Assembly (NCBI RefSeq): GCF_029351045.1
Contig: NZ_JARKIN010000001.1
Span: forward strand, 4,452,501-4,516,500
Length of the DNA: 64,000 bases
Direction: 5' to 3'
Origin: Streptomyces sp. WMMB303
Lineage (GTDB): Bacteria; Actinomycetota; Actinomycetes; Streptomycetales; Streptomycetaceae
Shown: piece by piece, positions 41,736 through 51,724 of the stretch
Layout: every line of letters starts with the position of its first letter
How positions within the stretch are numbered: position 1 is the stretch's first letter
Program-made: the position numbers and the translations under genes
The notes under the pieces: generated by a model
What the model saw: the letters and a program-made list of their open reading frames with translations, nothing else
Database searches by the model: none
What the model was told of the DNA's origin: nothing

Positions 41736-43216
41736 GCCTTCAGCTCCAGCAGAGCCGTATAGACCTCCCACACGGCCAGGATCAGCGGCACCACCGCAAG
41801 CAGCAGCAGGGTCTCCACCGTGTCCAGCAGCCGCGACAGCCGGGGGTTGATCCGGCGACGGCCGCTGAAGAGCCCAACCGCGCATGCCGCCAGGGCGATT
41901 GTCAGCGCCAGCGGCAGCACCACGCCGAGGAGCGGCAGCGAACGCCCGGCGAAGTCCAGGACAAGCAGGACGGCCGCGCCCAGCAGGACGGCCACGCCCG
42001 TGGCGAGCGCGACGGCCATTTGCGTGGCCTCCCGGAAGAGCCGCGCCCGCAGCAGTGCCAGCACACCGAGCACTCCGGCCAGCACACCGGTCCACAGGTC
42101 ACCTGTGCCCAGCAGCACCAGTGTGCCACCGAGTACGACGGCGTTGCTGCCCGCGAGCAGCCCCGTCAGCAGTTCCCGTGCCCGGTCGACACGGACCCGG
42201 AGAGGCCCGTGGCCGATGAGCCCCGGCAGCTGCTCCAACTCCTCCACGTCGCGCGCGAGCTGCGGCCCCGGTATGTGAGCTAGGCGCAGGGCGAGGGCCG
42301 GCCACAGCGTGGTGACGGCCAGAGCGAGGGGCGCGCACACGGATGCGGCCTGGGCAGGCATGACATCCCACACGGTGGCGGTGAACGCCCCGACAGCCGC
42401 CAGCACTCCTCCTGCCACCAGCACCGCGAACGGCCCGTCCCCGCCCCCGACCACAACGGGCCCGGCGGCTCCGACGACTGCCACGACGGCACACGCCAGC
42501 AGCAGATGCGCGGCGCCCGCCCCGCCGAAGGCATCGAGGCCGCGTACGGCATCCGGCGTGCCGGGGCCGAGCAGCCGTACGGCTCCGACCGCAGCGAGAA
42601 GTGCGGCGAGGACCACGGCGTAGGTGGCCGCCCCGGAATCGGCGAACGCCCGGGAGAGCAAGGCTCCCAGACCGATCCCGAGCAGTGCGCCCGCCAGTCC
42701 GAGGAATCCGGCAAGCGCTCCGGGTGCGGCGGCCAGCGCTCCCGCGGCGGCTGCGACGGCGACCCCGGCGAAGACTGCGGCGGTACGGCGCACCGCCACG
42801 GAGGGCCAGGCGCGTTCAGCGCTGCCGGCGCCGATGACCTCCACGACATCGTCGTAGAGGGGCGGGCCGAGGTCCTCGATGCCGTGCCGCAGGAAGAGGA
42901 TGTCCCCTTCGTGTACGTCCTGGGCGCCGAGAGTGCGGGCGCCGTCCAGTCTGGCGCCGTCGGCGGTTCGCAGAGCCCAGCCTTCGTGCAGAGCGCCACC
43001 ATCCGGGCCGGGTTCCTCGCCTGCGTGCCGCAGTAGTGCGGGCATCAGCCGGGAGAGGGGGACGCCGAGCGGTACGGCGAGGTCTGCGCGACCTGTCGGG
43101 CCTGCTATGGCGACCCGGCAGAAGGCGCTGCCGGTGCGGGCTGTGCTGTCCGCCACCGCGTGCGCGTTCACGTTCGCGTCGGTATCGCCTGCCGTGGGCA
43201 GGGTGGGAGCTGTCAT
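41732..43216 (-). CDS. eccD: Type VII secretion protein EccD (channel)
   Basis: 494 residues from the ATG at 43216, two bases from the eccC stop. The N-terminal ~110 residues are a ubiquitin-like YukD fold (CRVAIAGPTGRADLAVPLG, ILFLRHGIEDLGPPL). About eleven membrane helices follow (for example AVFAGVAVAAAAGALAAA, VLVAGGVLAAVGAFTATVW, LLLLAVVPLILAVWEVYTAL). It forms the membrane vestibule of the ESX machine. Confidence 0.92.
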   Translation of the reverse strand: MTAPTLPTAGDTDANVNAHAVADSTARTGSAFCRVAIAGPTGRADLAVPLGVPLSRLMPALLRHAGEEPGPDGGALHEGWALRTADGARLDGARTLGAQDVHEGDILFLRHGIEDLGPPLYDDVVEVIGAGSAERAWPSVAVRRTAAVFAGVAVAAAAGALAAAPGALAGFLGLAGALLGIGLGALLSRAFADSGAATYAVVLAALLAAVGAVRLLGPGTPDAVRGLDAFGGAGAAHLLLACAVVAVVGAAGPVVVGGGDGPFAVLVAGGVLAAVGAFTATVWDVMPAQAASVCAPLALAVTTLWPALALRLAHIPGPQLARDVEELEQLPGLIGHGPLRVRVDRARELLTGLLAGSNAVVLGGTLVLLGTGDLWTGVLAGVLGVLALLRARLFREATQMAVALATGVAVLLGAAVLLVLDFAGRSLPLLGVVLPLALTIALAACAVGLFSGRRRINPRLSRLLDTVETLLLLAVVPLILAVWEVYTALLELKA

Positions 43217-43217
43217 G

Positions 43218-46200
43218 TCACCTGTCCACACTGAGGTCGGAAGCGGAGGTTGAGGGCGGGTCGTCGCCGTCCAGAGCCGGGGCTTCGCAGCGCACCAGCT
43301 GCACCGGCGTCGTGCCGAGCTTGCGGTGGAGCATCAGTGCCCGGCCGCGGTTGCGCCGGGCCGAGCGGTGGCCCCACACAGCGCTCTCCTCCCTGGGCAT
43401 GCTCATCAGCAGTCCCGGGAAGTTCAGCTCCCGCATCCGGGACAGCACCGGGTCTCCGGTGGCGCGCCCCGCTCCGCCTGCCTGTCGCGTCACATACAGG
43501 TGCAGTCCGACGGCGCGGGCCTGCGGCAGGAACTCGACGAGCTGTTTGAGCGGGTTGCCGGCCGAGGTCGCCACCAGGTCGTAGTCGTCTACGAGGAGGT
43601 AGATCTCGGGCCCCGACCACCAGGAGCGGTCGCGCAGTTGTTCCGGGGTGACGTCGGGGCCCGGCAGCCGCTCCCGGAGACCGGCGACCAGGCCGGCCAC
43701 CACCTCGATGGACGTGTCGTGGTTGGTGGTGTAGCCGAGCACGCTGTCCCCGGAGAACTCACGGAGCATGGTCATGCGGTAGTCGAAGATGACGAGTTTG
43801 GCCTGCGACGGCTGCCAGGTGTCGATGACCTGATGACCCACCGCCCGCAGCAGGGAGGTCTTCCCCGTCTCGCTCTCCCCCAGGGCGATCAGCCCGTGGT
43901 CTTCTCCGGGCCGGAGGACGACCGGCTCCAGTCTGTTGCCCTCCACCCCGATGACCACGCCCTTGCCCTCGCCGTCGTCCGTCCGCTCCTCGGCGGCAGG
44001 TACTTCTGCCAGGGAGTACTGGGTCGGCAGCAGCCGCACCCTGGAGGCGGGGGCGCCCTGCCACGCGTCGCCCACCTGCCGTACGAGATCGGCGACACCG
44101 TCCGCCAGCCCGGCGTCCGAGCGTTCCCCGTCCAGGCGTGGCACGGCGGTCAGGAAGTGCAGCTTCTCCTTCGTGACTCCCCGGCCGGGCTTGCCGGCCG
44201 GGACGGTGCGCTGGGCCTTGCGGTCCACCTCGGAGTCGAGCGCGTCGCCGAGCTTCAGCTCCACCCTGGTGCCGATCAGGTCGCGCAGCCCCATGCGCAT
44301 GTCCAGCCAGCGATTGCCGGAGACGACGAGGTGGATGCCGTAGGTCAGCATGCGTCCGGCCACGCCCATCAGGGCCTCCTCCAGCTCCGGGAAGCTCTGG
44401 CGCAGCACCTGCCAGCCGTCCACCACCAGGAACACATCGCCGAACGGGTCCTTGAAGCGGTCCTCGCCCGCTCGTGTGTCCGCGCGCAGGGCACGGTAGT
44501 CGGCCATGGAGTCCACGCCGATCCCCCGGAAGCGCAGTTCACGCTCTTCCAGCACCTCCAGCACCTCGGCCACCGTACGGTTGACGACTTCCGCGTCCAG
44601 CCGCCCCGCGACACCGCCGACATGGGGCAGCCCGGACAGGGCGAAGAGCGTGCCGCTGAAGTCGAGGCAGTAGAACTGCACCTCGCGCGGGGTGTGCCGC
44701 AGAGCCAGCGAGGCAATGAGAGTGCGCAGGGCCGTCGACTTGCCGCTGCGCGGTCCCCCGACGACCGCGACATGCCCGCCGGCGCCCGACAGATCCAGCG
44801 TCAGCGGCTCGCGCCGCTGGTGGAAGGGCCGGTCGACGGAACCGATCAGAGCGTGCAGCTGCGGCCTGCCGGGCGCCGCGCCCAGCCCACGGCTCTCCCG
44901 CACGGCGAGGTCACCGTACAGGCCGTCGAGGGTGTCGGGCTCCTCCAGCGGCGGCAGCCACACCTGGTGCGCCTGCGGGCCCTGCACCTCCATCTGCTCG
45001 GCCATCACGCTGAGGACCGTGGTGTTCAGCTCCTCGTCCGCGCCGAACTCGTCGTCGGCCAGGACCGGCTGCGGCTCCGGCTCGCGCAGTCCCGCCGGCA
45101 CGGGCACATATCCGCTGGGGAAGGGCCGCACATCGCCGGGGCCGCTCAGCGTGGCGCCATCGCCTTCCTCAGCGGTGCGGTAGGCGCCGGAGACGTAGGC
45201 GGCGCGGAAGCGCTTGAGGGTGGTGGTGTCCGTCTTCAGGTAGCCGTGCCCCGGCGCGGAAGGCAGGTGGTGGGCGTCGGGGACGCCGATGGCGGTGCGG
45301 CTCTCCTGCTCGGAGAAGGTGCGCAACCCGATGCGGTACGACAGGTGCGCCTCCAGACCACGCAGCCGTCCCTCGTCCAGCCGCTGCGAGGCGAGCAGCA
45401 GGTGCAGCCCCAGGGAGCGGCCCAACCGTCCCATCTGCACGAACAGATCGGCGAAGTCCGGTTTTTGGGCGAGCAGTTCGGAGAACTCGTCCACGACGAC
45501 GAACAGGCTGGGCAGCGGCGGCAGCGCGGCCCCACGCTGCCGGGCTCGCTCGTAGTCCCGTACGGACACCAGGTTCCCGGCGTCCCGGAGCACCTCCTGC
45601 CGGCGGTTCATCTCACCCGCGAGGGCCTCCCGCATCCGGTCCACGAGGCTGAGGTCGTCCTCCAGGTTGGTGATCACGGCGGCGACGTGCGGCAGTTCGG
45701 ACATCCCCGCGAAGGTGGCGCCGCCCTTGAAGTCGACGAGGACGAAGTTGAGCTGCTCGGAGGAGTGCGTGGCGGCCATTGCCAGCACAAGCGTGCGCAG
45801 CAGCTCCGACTTGCCGGAACCGGTCGCGCCGACCAGCAGCCCGTGTGGGCCCATACCGTTCTGCGCGGACTCCTTGATGTCCAGCTCCAGCGGGCCGCCC
45901 TCGGCCGAGAGGCCGAGGGGCGTCTTGAGCCGGTCCCGCATCGGGCGGGCCCGCCACAGGGTGTCCAGGTCGAGGCGTCCCGCGTCGCGGATGCCCAGCA
46001 GCCCCGGCAGCGAGGTGTCGGCCGTCCCCAGGTCCTCGCTGCGTACGGTGGCGGCGTCCAGCCGGAACCCGGACAGCTGCTGGGCCAGTGCCTCGGCCTC
46101 GGGCACCGACAGGGTGTCCGCGGTGCCGAGGTCGTCGCTGCTCTCCCCCGTGAGCACCCGCAGCGCCCCGTCTGTGACATCGAGACGTACCCCGTGTGCC

Positions 46201-47255
46201 TCGGTGAGAGTTGCCGCCTGGCCGTCCAGGTCGAGGACGGTGACACCCTGCATGCCGTTCGGGTCGAGCAGCGCCTCCGAGCCCATGACCAGCCCGCCGT
46301 CGAGCACGACGAGAAGGTGCGGCAGGTCGGGGTCGGCCTCGGCGTCACGGCTGAAGCGGGTGCGGCGGCTCAGCTCGCTGCCGAGCAGGTCCTCCAGTCC
46401 GGCGAGGCTGCTGTGCACCATGCGCACCGGGCCCGCGTGGTCGAGCTCGTCCGGGTGGTGCGCGTGCGGGAGCCACTTCACCCAGCCCCAGTCCGCGCCG
46501 TCGGGTTCGCGCGCACAGATCAGGACCCGCATGTCCCGGGGGGCGTGGAAGGTGGCGGCGTGCGCGATGAGGGCACGGAGCAGACCGCGGCACTCGGCCG
46601 GGTCCCCGGACACCGCGAGGGAGGCGAAGCGACGCAGCGCCACCTGCACCGGCAGCCCGGGGAGGACGGAGTGGGCATCGATGAAGTGCTTGAGCGCGAC
46701 GGCGCTGAGCGGGTCCAGGTCCTCGACCGGCGCGGACTCCCCCGGCACCAGCGGGGTGGCCAGATACCGGGGGCCGACGCCGATGCGTGCCACGCCGAAG
46801 TCGTCGTCGCCCGCGCGCCGCTCCCACAGCCGCCGGCCGTCAGCCACGGCCCACAGCGCGTGCGGCACCGGGGCGGACCAGACCAGAGCGTCCCGCTGCG
46901 CCTGCGCCGTCCGGCGCACCTCGGCACGGGTGCGGTCCAGGTAGCGCAGATACTCGCGCCGCTCGCTCTGCGCCTGCCCCTTGGTACTGCCGCGCTGCCG
47001 CAGGAGGGAACCGACGACCATGGCGAGGGACGAGACCAGGAACATGGTGCCGACGACATATCCGATGGGCCCGCGTCCCATCGTCAGCATGTACATCACC
47101 GAGCCGAGCCCGCTGAGCGCCGGGAGCGCGGTGAGCCACACATTGCTGTTCGGGTCGGGCCGCGGCAGCTCCGGCGGGGCCTTCAACACGACCTCGCCCT
47201 CGGGGACGGAGGGCTGGGGGGCGCGCGGAGGGCGGCGGAAGGTGACGGTGGTCAT
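43218..47255 (-). CDS. eccC: Type VII secretion ATPase EccC
   Basis: 1345 residues. Two N-terminal membrane helices lie at about 35-85. Three FtsK/SpoIIIE-type ATPase modules follow, with Walker A motifs VGATGSGKSELLRTL (about residue 473), VGGPRSGKSTALRTL (about 833) and GESETGKTSLLRAV (about 1128). The matching Walker B regions are VLVDFKGGATF, YCLDFSGTLF and VIFDYRMTML. EccC binds the export signal of Esx substrates and drives secretion. It is a single chain, not the split EccCa/EccCb of mycobacterial ESX-1. It overlaps the 850-residue protein upstream by four bases. Confidence 0.95.
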   Translation of the reverse strand: MTTVTFRRPPRAPQPSVPEGEVVLKAPPELPRPDPNSNVWLTALPALSGLGSVMYMLTMGRGPIGYVVGTMFLVSSLAMVVGSLLRQRGSTKGQAQSERREYLRYLDRTRAEVRRTAQAQRDALVWSAPVPHALWAVADGRRLWERRAGDDDFGVARIGVGPRYLATPLVPGESAPVEDLDPLSAVALKHFIDAHSVLPGLPVQVALRRFASLAVSGDPAECRGLLRALIAHAATFHAPRDMRVLICAREPDGADWGWVKWLPHAHHPDELDHAGPVRMVHSSLAGLEDLLGSELSRRTRFSRDAEADPDLPHLLVVLDGGLVMGSEALLDPNGMQGVTVLDLDGQAATLTEAHGVRLDVTDGALRVLTGESSDDLGTADTLSVPEAEALAQQLSGFRLDAATVRSEDLGTADTSLPGLLGIRDAGRLDLDTLWRARPMRDRLKTPLGLSAEGGPLELDIKESAQNGMGPHGLLVGATGSGKSELLRTLVLAMAATHSSEQLNFVLVDFKGGATFAGMSELPHVAAVITNLEDDLSLVDRMREALAGEMNRRQEVLRDAGNLVSVRDYERARQRGAALPPLPSLFVVVDEFSELLAQKPDFADLFVQMGRLGRSLGLHLLLASQRLDEGRLRGLEAHLSYRIGLRTFSEQESRTAIGVPDAHHLPSAPGHGYLKTDTTTLKRFRAAYVSGAYRTAEEGDGATLSGPGDVRPFPSGYVPVPAGLREPEPQPVLADDEFGADEELNTTVLSVMAEQMEVQGPQAHQVWLPPLEEPDTLDGLYGDLAVRESRGLGAAPGRPQLHALIGSVDRPFHQRREPLTLDLSGAGGHVAVVGGPRSGKSTALRTLIASLALRHTPREVQFYCLDFSGTLFALSGLPHVGGVAGRLDAEVVNRTVAEVLEVLEERELRFRGIGVDSMADYRALRADTRAGEDRFKDPFGDVFLVVDGWQVLRQSFPELEEALMGVAGRMLTYGIHLVVSGNRWLDMRMGLRDLIGTRVELKLGDALDSEVDRKAQRTVPAGKPGRGVTKEKLHFLTAVPRLDGERSDAGLADGVADLVRQVGDAWQGAPASRVRLLPTQYSLAEVPAAEERTDDGEGKGVVIGVEGNRLEPVVLRPGEDHGLIALGESETGKTSLLRAVGHQVIDTWQPSQAKLVIFDYRMTMLREFSGDSVLGYTTNHDTSIEVVAGLVAGLRERLPGPDVTPEQLRDRSWWSGPEIYLLVDDYDLVATSAGNPLKQLVEFLPQARAVGLHLYVTRQAGGAGRATGDPVLSRMRELNFPGLLMSMPREESAVWGHRSARRNRGRALMLHRKLGTTPVQLVRCEAPALDGDDPPSTSASDLSVDR

Positions 47256-49804
47256 TCGCCGACCCCCCGCCTGCCCTCCTGGTAGGCGGCGTGATCCGCG
47301 AGGTAGCCGTGCTCCTCCTCCAGGTCGGTGAGTTCACCGTCGGCGGCGTCGGTGACGGCGTCCCGCTCGCGGGCCCGGTCCCCGTCGGTCACCTCTTCGT
47401 CGGTCCTGGCCCGGTCGTCCTCTTCGAGGGTGGGGACATCGGCGTCGCCCATCCCGTCGTAGCCGGCGTCCCTGGCGGCGCGGGCGATGATCTGCCGCGG
47501 GTAGATGTCCCCTCGCAGGTCGTTGTGGTACTTGAGTTCGTCGGCGGGCTCCTGCGGTACGTCGGTCAGGTTGCGTACGGCCTCCATACCGAGGGCCACC
47601 CCGAAGCCGGTCGGCTTGGGAGCGAGGCCCGCGACGGCGTTCGCTCCGGCGAGCATGGAGGTCTTCAGATCCGACCTGCGCAGCCCGTCACCTTCAACGG
47701 CCTCGTAAGCCCTGTCCACGTAGCCGCTGACACGCATGACGGCGTTGTTCGTATCGTGGACGGGGCCACCGCCCTCCCCGGCGTCGGAGAACGCCCCGTG
47801 AGCGGTGTTGTACTGCCACTCCCCGAGGTCCCTGCCGAACTGCTGGGCGACGTCCTCGTCCGTCGTCACCATCAGCTCGAAGAGGCCGTCGTGATGCGAT
47901 TTGGACAGTTTGAAACCGTGGTCGTACGTCTCACCGAACACCTCCACGCCAGGAACGGGCCCGGAGGATCCGGACGTGGGGTTGTAGGCGAGCAGGTCCA
48001 TGTACTTGACGGCGGTCTCCCCGATGGCACCGTGCATCGCGCTGGTGTCCGCGCGCGGGCCCTCGTTCACCGACCTGAGATGCTCGTAGTTGGCGCCGGT
48101 GCTTTCCAGGACGTTTCCGGCTGCCGCGAAATAGGGCTCGGCGGCCTCGCTGTTGTGGTCCACGCCCTCGGGCAGTGTGGTGCCCGCCCGGATCAGGTCG
48201 GCGACCCCGTCGGACCCCTGCCATTCGCGCACCAGGACGTCATGCGTGAGGTCCATGTCCGAGAGCATGTTCGCCGACGCCTCCTCGTTGCGTGAGGCGG
48301 CTGTCAGGAGACCGTCCACACCGTCGACCTCCAGCCACGGATAGGGATCGCTGCCCATCTCGGCCACGCTGTTCGATCCGTTGTGCCGGGTGATGTCCGC
48401 GTTCTTCTCCTCGATCACCCGTTGCACGTCGAGGGCCGAGTTCACCATGCTCCGGCTGAAGGCGTCACCGGACGCGACCGTCGCATGCGACATGAGGTTC
48501 CCGAAGTTCCCGTGGTCCTGAACAGCGCTGCGCAGCCCGCTGCCCGGCCACGTCCCCATGTCGTCGAGCTTCTGGTCGTAGCCGTAGACGAATTCCTTCA
48601 TGCCGGGCGGCATGGGGGCTCCGGTACCCGGGTCGCTGCCGCCGACGGCTTCGTTCATGGAGGCGTTGATGCCGTTCGCCACGGCCTCCTGGACGGCGAG
48701 CAACGGATCCTCGAAGGTGTATTCCTCGCCGACCGGTGGACGCGGGGGATTCATGGCCCCCAGCGTGGCGAGGGAATCCGCCGTGAGGTGCTGGAGGAAT
48801 TCCTGGGTGTACTCGTCGAGCTGTGAGGTGTTCGCATCGAAGTCCTCGCGGACGTTCCCGTCCGCGTCGAACATGTCGTCCACGGCGGAACCGAGTCCGC
48901 TGCTGTACCGCTCCAGCGCGCTGGAGCTGGGGTTCTCCTTCTCCAGCTCCTCGTTCAACCTGCTGCCGTTGTACGCCGCCATTTCCTCGGTGTGCCAGAG
49001 CCGCAGCGGTCCCTCGGACGTGTCGTAGCCCGCGTCTTCGAGTTCGACGGCCAACTCGCCCATGTCCCGGCGGTACTTCTCGATGACGTCCTTGATGTCG
49101 CCGTCCGCCTCTTCGGCGGCCTCGACCGCCTGGTCCAGATAGATCTTGCGGATCGCTGCGACCAGTTCGTACGGCGGGACCCAGCCGCCCTGGCCGCGGG
49201 CGGCCTCGTACTCGACGTAGTCGTAGACCACTTTCGGTGCGATGGACGGGTCGGGGGCGAGCGGGTGCCCGGCGGGGCGCGTGCTGCTCGACGCGGGCAT
49301 CTGCAGCACCCATACGCAGTTGTCGTAGTCGTTCTTCGCATCGTCGCTCAGGTCCTCGATGCGCTGGTCGAGGCCGCTGCCGTAGCCGCCGCCGCCGTCG
49401 ATGACCTGCTCGTTCTCGTCCTCGGCGCCCAGCGCGAAGCCCATCCCCTTGAGGATGTTGCCGACCACCGTGTCCATCTGCGCGCCGTTGTTGCCGAGGT
49501 CGTTCGCGGTGAGGGTGTCGCGCTGCTCCTTCTCCAGCAGCTCCGCACCGTTCAGCGAGCCCGAATCGGCGCTCTGCTCGGACGCCAGTCGCGCCAGCTC
49601 ACCGGCCGACCCGGCCTCGCCTGCCGCGATGGCGTACTGCACCGCGGTATCCGCCATGTCCTCGGTGCTGACCTCGTCCGAGAAGTCCTGCCGACGCTGC
49701 CACGGGTCCTTGTCGGTCATCTCTTTGACGTCCGACTTGCCGAACTCGACGCCTGCTCCCACCGCGTGGCCCCTTTTCTCCTCGCCTGCTTCCCGTCGGC
49801 TCAC
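47252..49804 (-). CDS. Large uncharacterised T7SS-coupled protein
   Basis: 850 residues from the GTG at 49804 (GTGA overlap with the gene before it). No signal peptide or membrane helix; acidic, Asp/Glu/Ala-rich and mostly helical. It contains AVQYAIAAGEAGSAGELARL, YELVAAIRKIYLDQAVEAAE, GDAFSRSMVNSALDVQRVIE, LLTAASRNEEASANML and EDVAQQFGRDLGEWQYN. Being sandwiched between Esx/PPE-like genes and eccC, and coupled to eccC by ATGA, makes it a candidate secreted effector, chaperone or scaffold. No family is recognised and no catalytic motif is evident. The C-terminal ~60 residues are very acidic (TLEEDDRARTDEEVTDGD). Confidence 0.75.
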   Translation of the reverse strand: MSRREAGEEKRGHAVGAGVEFGKSDVKEMTDKDPWQRRQDFSDEVSTEDMADTAVQYAIAAGEAGSAGELARLASEQSADSGSLNGAELLEKEQRDTLTANDLGNNGAQMDTVVGNILKGMGFALGAEDENEQVIDGGGGYGSGLDQRIEDLSDDAKNDYDNCVWVLQMPASSSTRPAGHPLAPDPSIAPKVVYDYVEYEAARGQGGWVPPYELVAAIRKIYLDQAVEAAEEADGDIKDVIEKYRRDMGELAVELEDAGYDTSEGPLRLWHTEEMAAYNGSRLNEELEKENPSSSALERYSSGLGSAVDDMFDADGNVREDFDANTSQLDEYTQEFLQHLTADSLATLGAMNPPRPPVGEEYTFEDPLLAVQEAVANGINASMNEAVGGSDPGTGAPMPPGMKEFVYGYDQKLDDMGTWPGSGLRSAVQDHGNFGNLMSHATVASGDAFSRSMVNSALDVQRVIEEKNADITRHNGSNSVAEMGSDPYPWLEVDGVDGLLTAASRNEEASANMLSDMDLTHDVLVREWQGSDGVADLIRAGTTLPEGVDHNSEAAEPYFAAAGNVLESTGANYEHLRSVNEGPRADTSAMHGAIGETAVKYMDLLAYNPTSGSSGPVPGVEVFGETYDHGFKLSKSHHDGLFELMVTTDEDVAQQFGRDLGEWQYNTAHGAFSDAGEGGGPVHDTNNAVMRVSGYVDRAYEAVEGDGLRRSDLKTSMLAGANAVAGLAPKPTGFGVALGMEAVRNLTDVPQEPADELKYHNDLRGDIYPRQIIARAARDAGYDGMGDADVPTLEEDDRARTDEEVTDGDRARERDAVTDAADGELTDLEEEHGYLADHAAYQEGRRGVGE

Positions 49805-50163
49805 ATACCTTCGGCGACGCCACGTGAGACGACGCTCTGCCCGGCCGCGTCGGTCGGGCCGGCGGCCCGTATCGCGCGGTCGGCCGCGGTGTCGGTCCCC
49901 TCCCCCAGCTCGGCGACCTGGTGGTCGGCGGCGCTCATCGTGTCTCTGTCCTCGGCGGCCCGCCCCGCGCTGCCCGCCTGCCGGTCGCTGTTACCGTTCA
50001 GCGCGTTCACGTACGCGTCGGCGCCGCCGAAGCGGGCCGGTGACGCGTCCACGCCCCGGAGGTACCGGCGGGCCTCCTCGGCCGCGTCGGCGGATCTGGT
50101 GCTGGTCCTGCCGCCCTCGCGCCATCCGTCGGGCGTGTACTCAAGTCCCTCGTCCACTGCCAT
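49801..50163 (-). CDS. Small Esx-operon protein with WxxGG motif
   Basis: 120 residues from the ATG at 50163; a long upstream frame is ignored. The short start GLEYTPDGWREGGRTSTRSA holds a W-x-x-G-G sequence. A helix (ADAAEEARRYLRGV), a flexible middle and a helix rich in Ala and Asp follow. Size and position suit a secreted WXG100-like or EspC-like partner of the T7SS. It is coupled by GTGA to the 850-residue protein. Family assignment is tentative. Confidence 0.65.
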   Translation of the reverse strand: MAVDEGLEYTPDGWREGGRTSTRSADAAEEARRYLRGVDASPARFGGADAYVNALNGNSDRQAGSAGRAAEDRDTMSAADHQVAELGEGTDTAADRAIRAAGPTDAAGQSVVSRGVAEGM

Positions 50164-50293
50164 GCCGTCTGCTCCGGTGTCGTCGGTACGGTCTCGATGT
50201 CGGTGTGCCCGGATGCCGGGCTTGCCCTCCGCGCTCCGGCAGGACGGTGCTTGGGCCTGCCGGAGCCGGGGTGCCGAGCCCTCAGCACCCCCC

Positions 50294-51718
50294 TTACTCA
50301 CCCAGCACGCCCCGACCGGCCCTACGCGCGCTGCACCACGCCCGGTCCGGCTCCTTGCCGGAGCCGTCGGCGGCGGAGCGCGACCCCGTTCCGGAATCGC
50401 GCCGCTCTCGCCGGTCTCCCCCCTTGCCTGTACGCGCCGCCCCCTGGGCGCCGCCCGCAGCAGGGGCCGGACCGGCGAGGCGATGGCGGGCCGAGGCGTC
50501 GGCCGCGCGGGCGCGCCAGGTGTCGGGAGACTCCCCGAACAGCCGGGGCCGGGTCCTGGACGCGGCGGCCGCCCCCCGCGCGGTCGCCGCTGCCTGGGAC
50601 CCCGCTCCGGGCGGAGGCAGATACGGCCGCCCTCCCTGGGCCGCCTCCCGGGCGGCGAAGCGGTTGGCCACCTCCGCCTTGTGCGCGAGGTTGCCCGCAG
50701 CCTGCCGGGCCAGTTGGGGCTGGGCCGGTCCGGTATGGGCGAGGCTGGGCGGCAGGACGCCGCCGTACAGCCCCGCGAAGCCGCTGCCCTGCGGGGCCGG
50801 GCCTCCCCCGACCGCCACCAGGCCGACCCCGCCGGCTCCCGCCAGAGCGCCGGGTCCCCCACCGAGCCCCGCCAGCCGGGTGGCGTAGTCGGTGACCTCT
50901 CCGAACGGCCGCCCCGTCAGCGGGTCGATCCAGCGCCCGGAGACGGGGTCGAACTCCCGCCCGGTCGCCGGATCGACCAGGAAGCCGGTGTTGGGGCTGC
51001 GGACCCAGCCCGCGAAGTCACCGCCGTCGACGCCGACGACCGAGGAGTAGGGGTAGGCGTCGGTACCGATGGCCGCCCCGTTGGCGGCGAGGTGGGTGGG
51101 AGCGTCGGTGCTGCCGCCCGCGGTGGCTGCGGAACCGCCACCCGCGCCCACCGGCCCCGCACCGCCCCCCGGCACCCCGCCACCCGCCGCCGCACCCACC
51201 TCCGGCGCCGGGGGCGCGTTGCCGCCGATGACCTCACCGAAGACGGCGACGAGCGTGTCCCGTTCGCTCTCGGCTTCCCCGCGCAGTTCCTCGATCCGGG
51301 AGCCGTGCATGGCCAGGGCCTTGTCGGCCTGGAGCGTGACGGCCCCGTTCCCTCCCGAAGTGGCGTCCTGTTCCTTGCCCGCGCGGGCCTCCACCTCATT
51401 CCGGTACTCAAGCAGGAGGCTCTGGGCCCGTTCGGCGGCCATGGACGACGCCTCTCCCGCGTTCTGGAGCTGGCGGCTCACGGACATGGCCAGTGCGGCC
51501 GCGCCGTCTCCCCAGCCGCCGACGCCGCCCAGCCGGTCGGCCAGCTCGACCAGCCCGATACCGGGCTCGGCGGCTGTCTCGGCGGCGATACCGTTGAGGC
51601 TGTCGCTGCTCCCGGTCGCGGCACCGGCCAGCGCCGTCCACGCACCCGCCGCAGCCTTCATGGCGTAGTCGTTGGCACTGAGGATCACATCGATCGTCCT
51701 GTGGAAGTCGTCGGCCAC
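50294..51718 (-). CDS. PPE-like T7SS protein with proline/glycine-rich tail
   Basis: 474 residues. The first ~120 residues are helical with an AWTALAG motif near residue 26 and LQNAGEASSMAAERAQSLL, like the PPE/WXG-type export helices. A Gly/Ala/Pro-rich stretch follows, then a block with repeats related to NTGFLVDPATGREFDPVSGR and WIDPLTGRPFGEV, and a long disordered basic tail. It is adjacent to the EspC-like gene at 51725, a common arrangement for co-secreted pairs. It is probably a T7SS substrate or surface protein; its activity is unknown. Confidence 0.7.
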   Translation of the reverse strand: MADDFHRTIDVILSANDYAMKAAAGAWTALAGAATGSSDSLNGIAAETAAEPGIGLVELADRLGGVGGWGDGAAALAMSVSRQLQNAGEASSMAAERAQSLLLEYRNEVEARAGKEQDATSGGNGAVTLQADKALAMHGSRIEELRGEAESERDTLVAVFGEVIGGNAPPAPEVGAAAGGGVPGGGAGPVGAGGGSAATAGGSTDAPTHLAANGAAIGTDAYPYSSVVGVDGGDFAGWVRSPNTGFLVDPATGREFDPVSGRWIDPLTGRPFGEVTDYATRLAGLGGGPGALAGAGGVGLVAVGGGPAPQGSGFAGLYGGVLPPSLAHTGPAQPQLARQAAGNLAHKAEVANRFAAREAAQGGRPYLPPPGAGSQAAATARGAAAASRTRPRLFGESPDTWRARAADASARHRLAGPAPAAGGAQGAARTGKGGDRRERRDSGTGSRSAADGSGKEPDRAWCSARRAGRGVLGE

Positions 51719-51724
51719 GGCGGC

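Noticed and set aside
43326..47285. 1319-codon forward frame opposite eccC
   Set aside because: It is the antisense shadow of eccC, with low-complexity composition and no recognisable domain.
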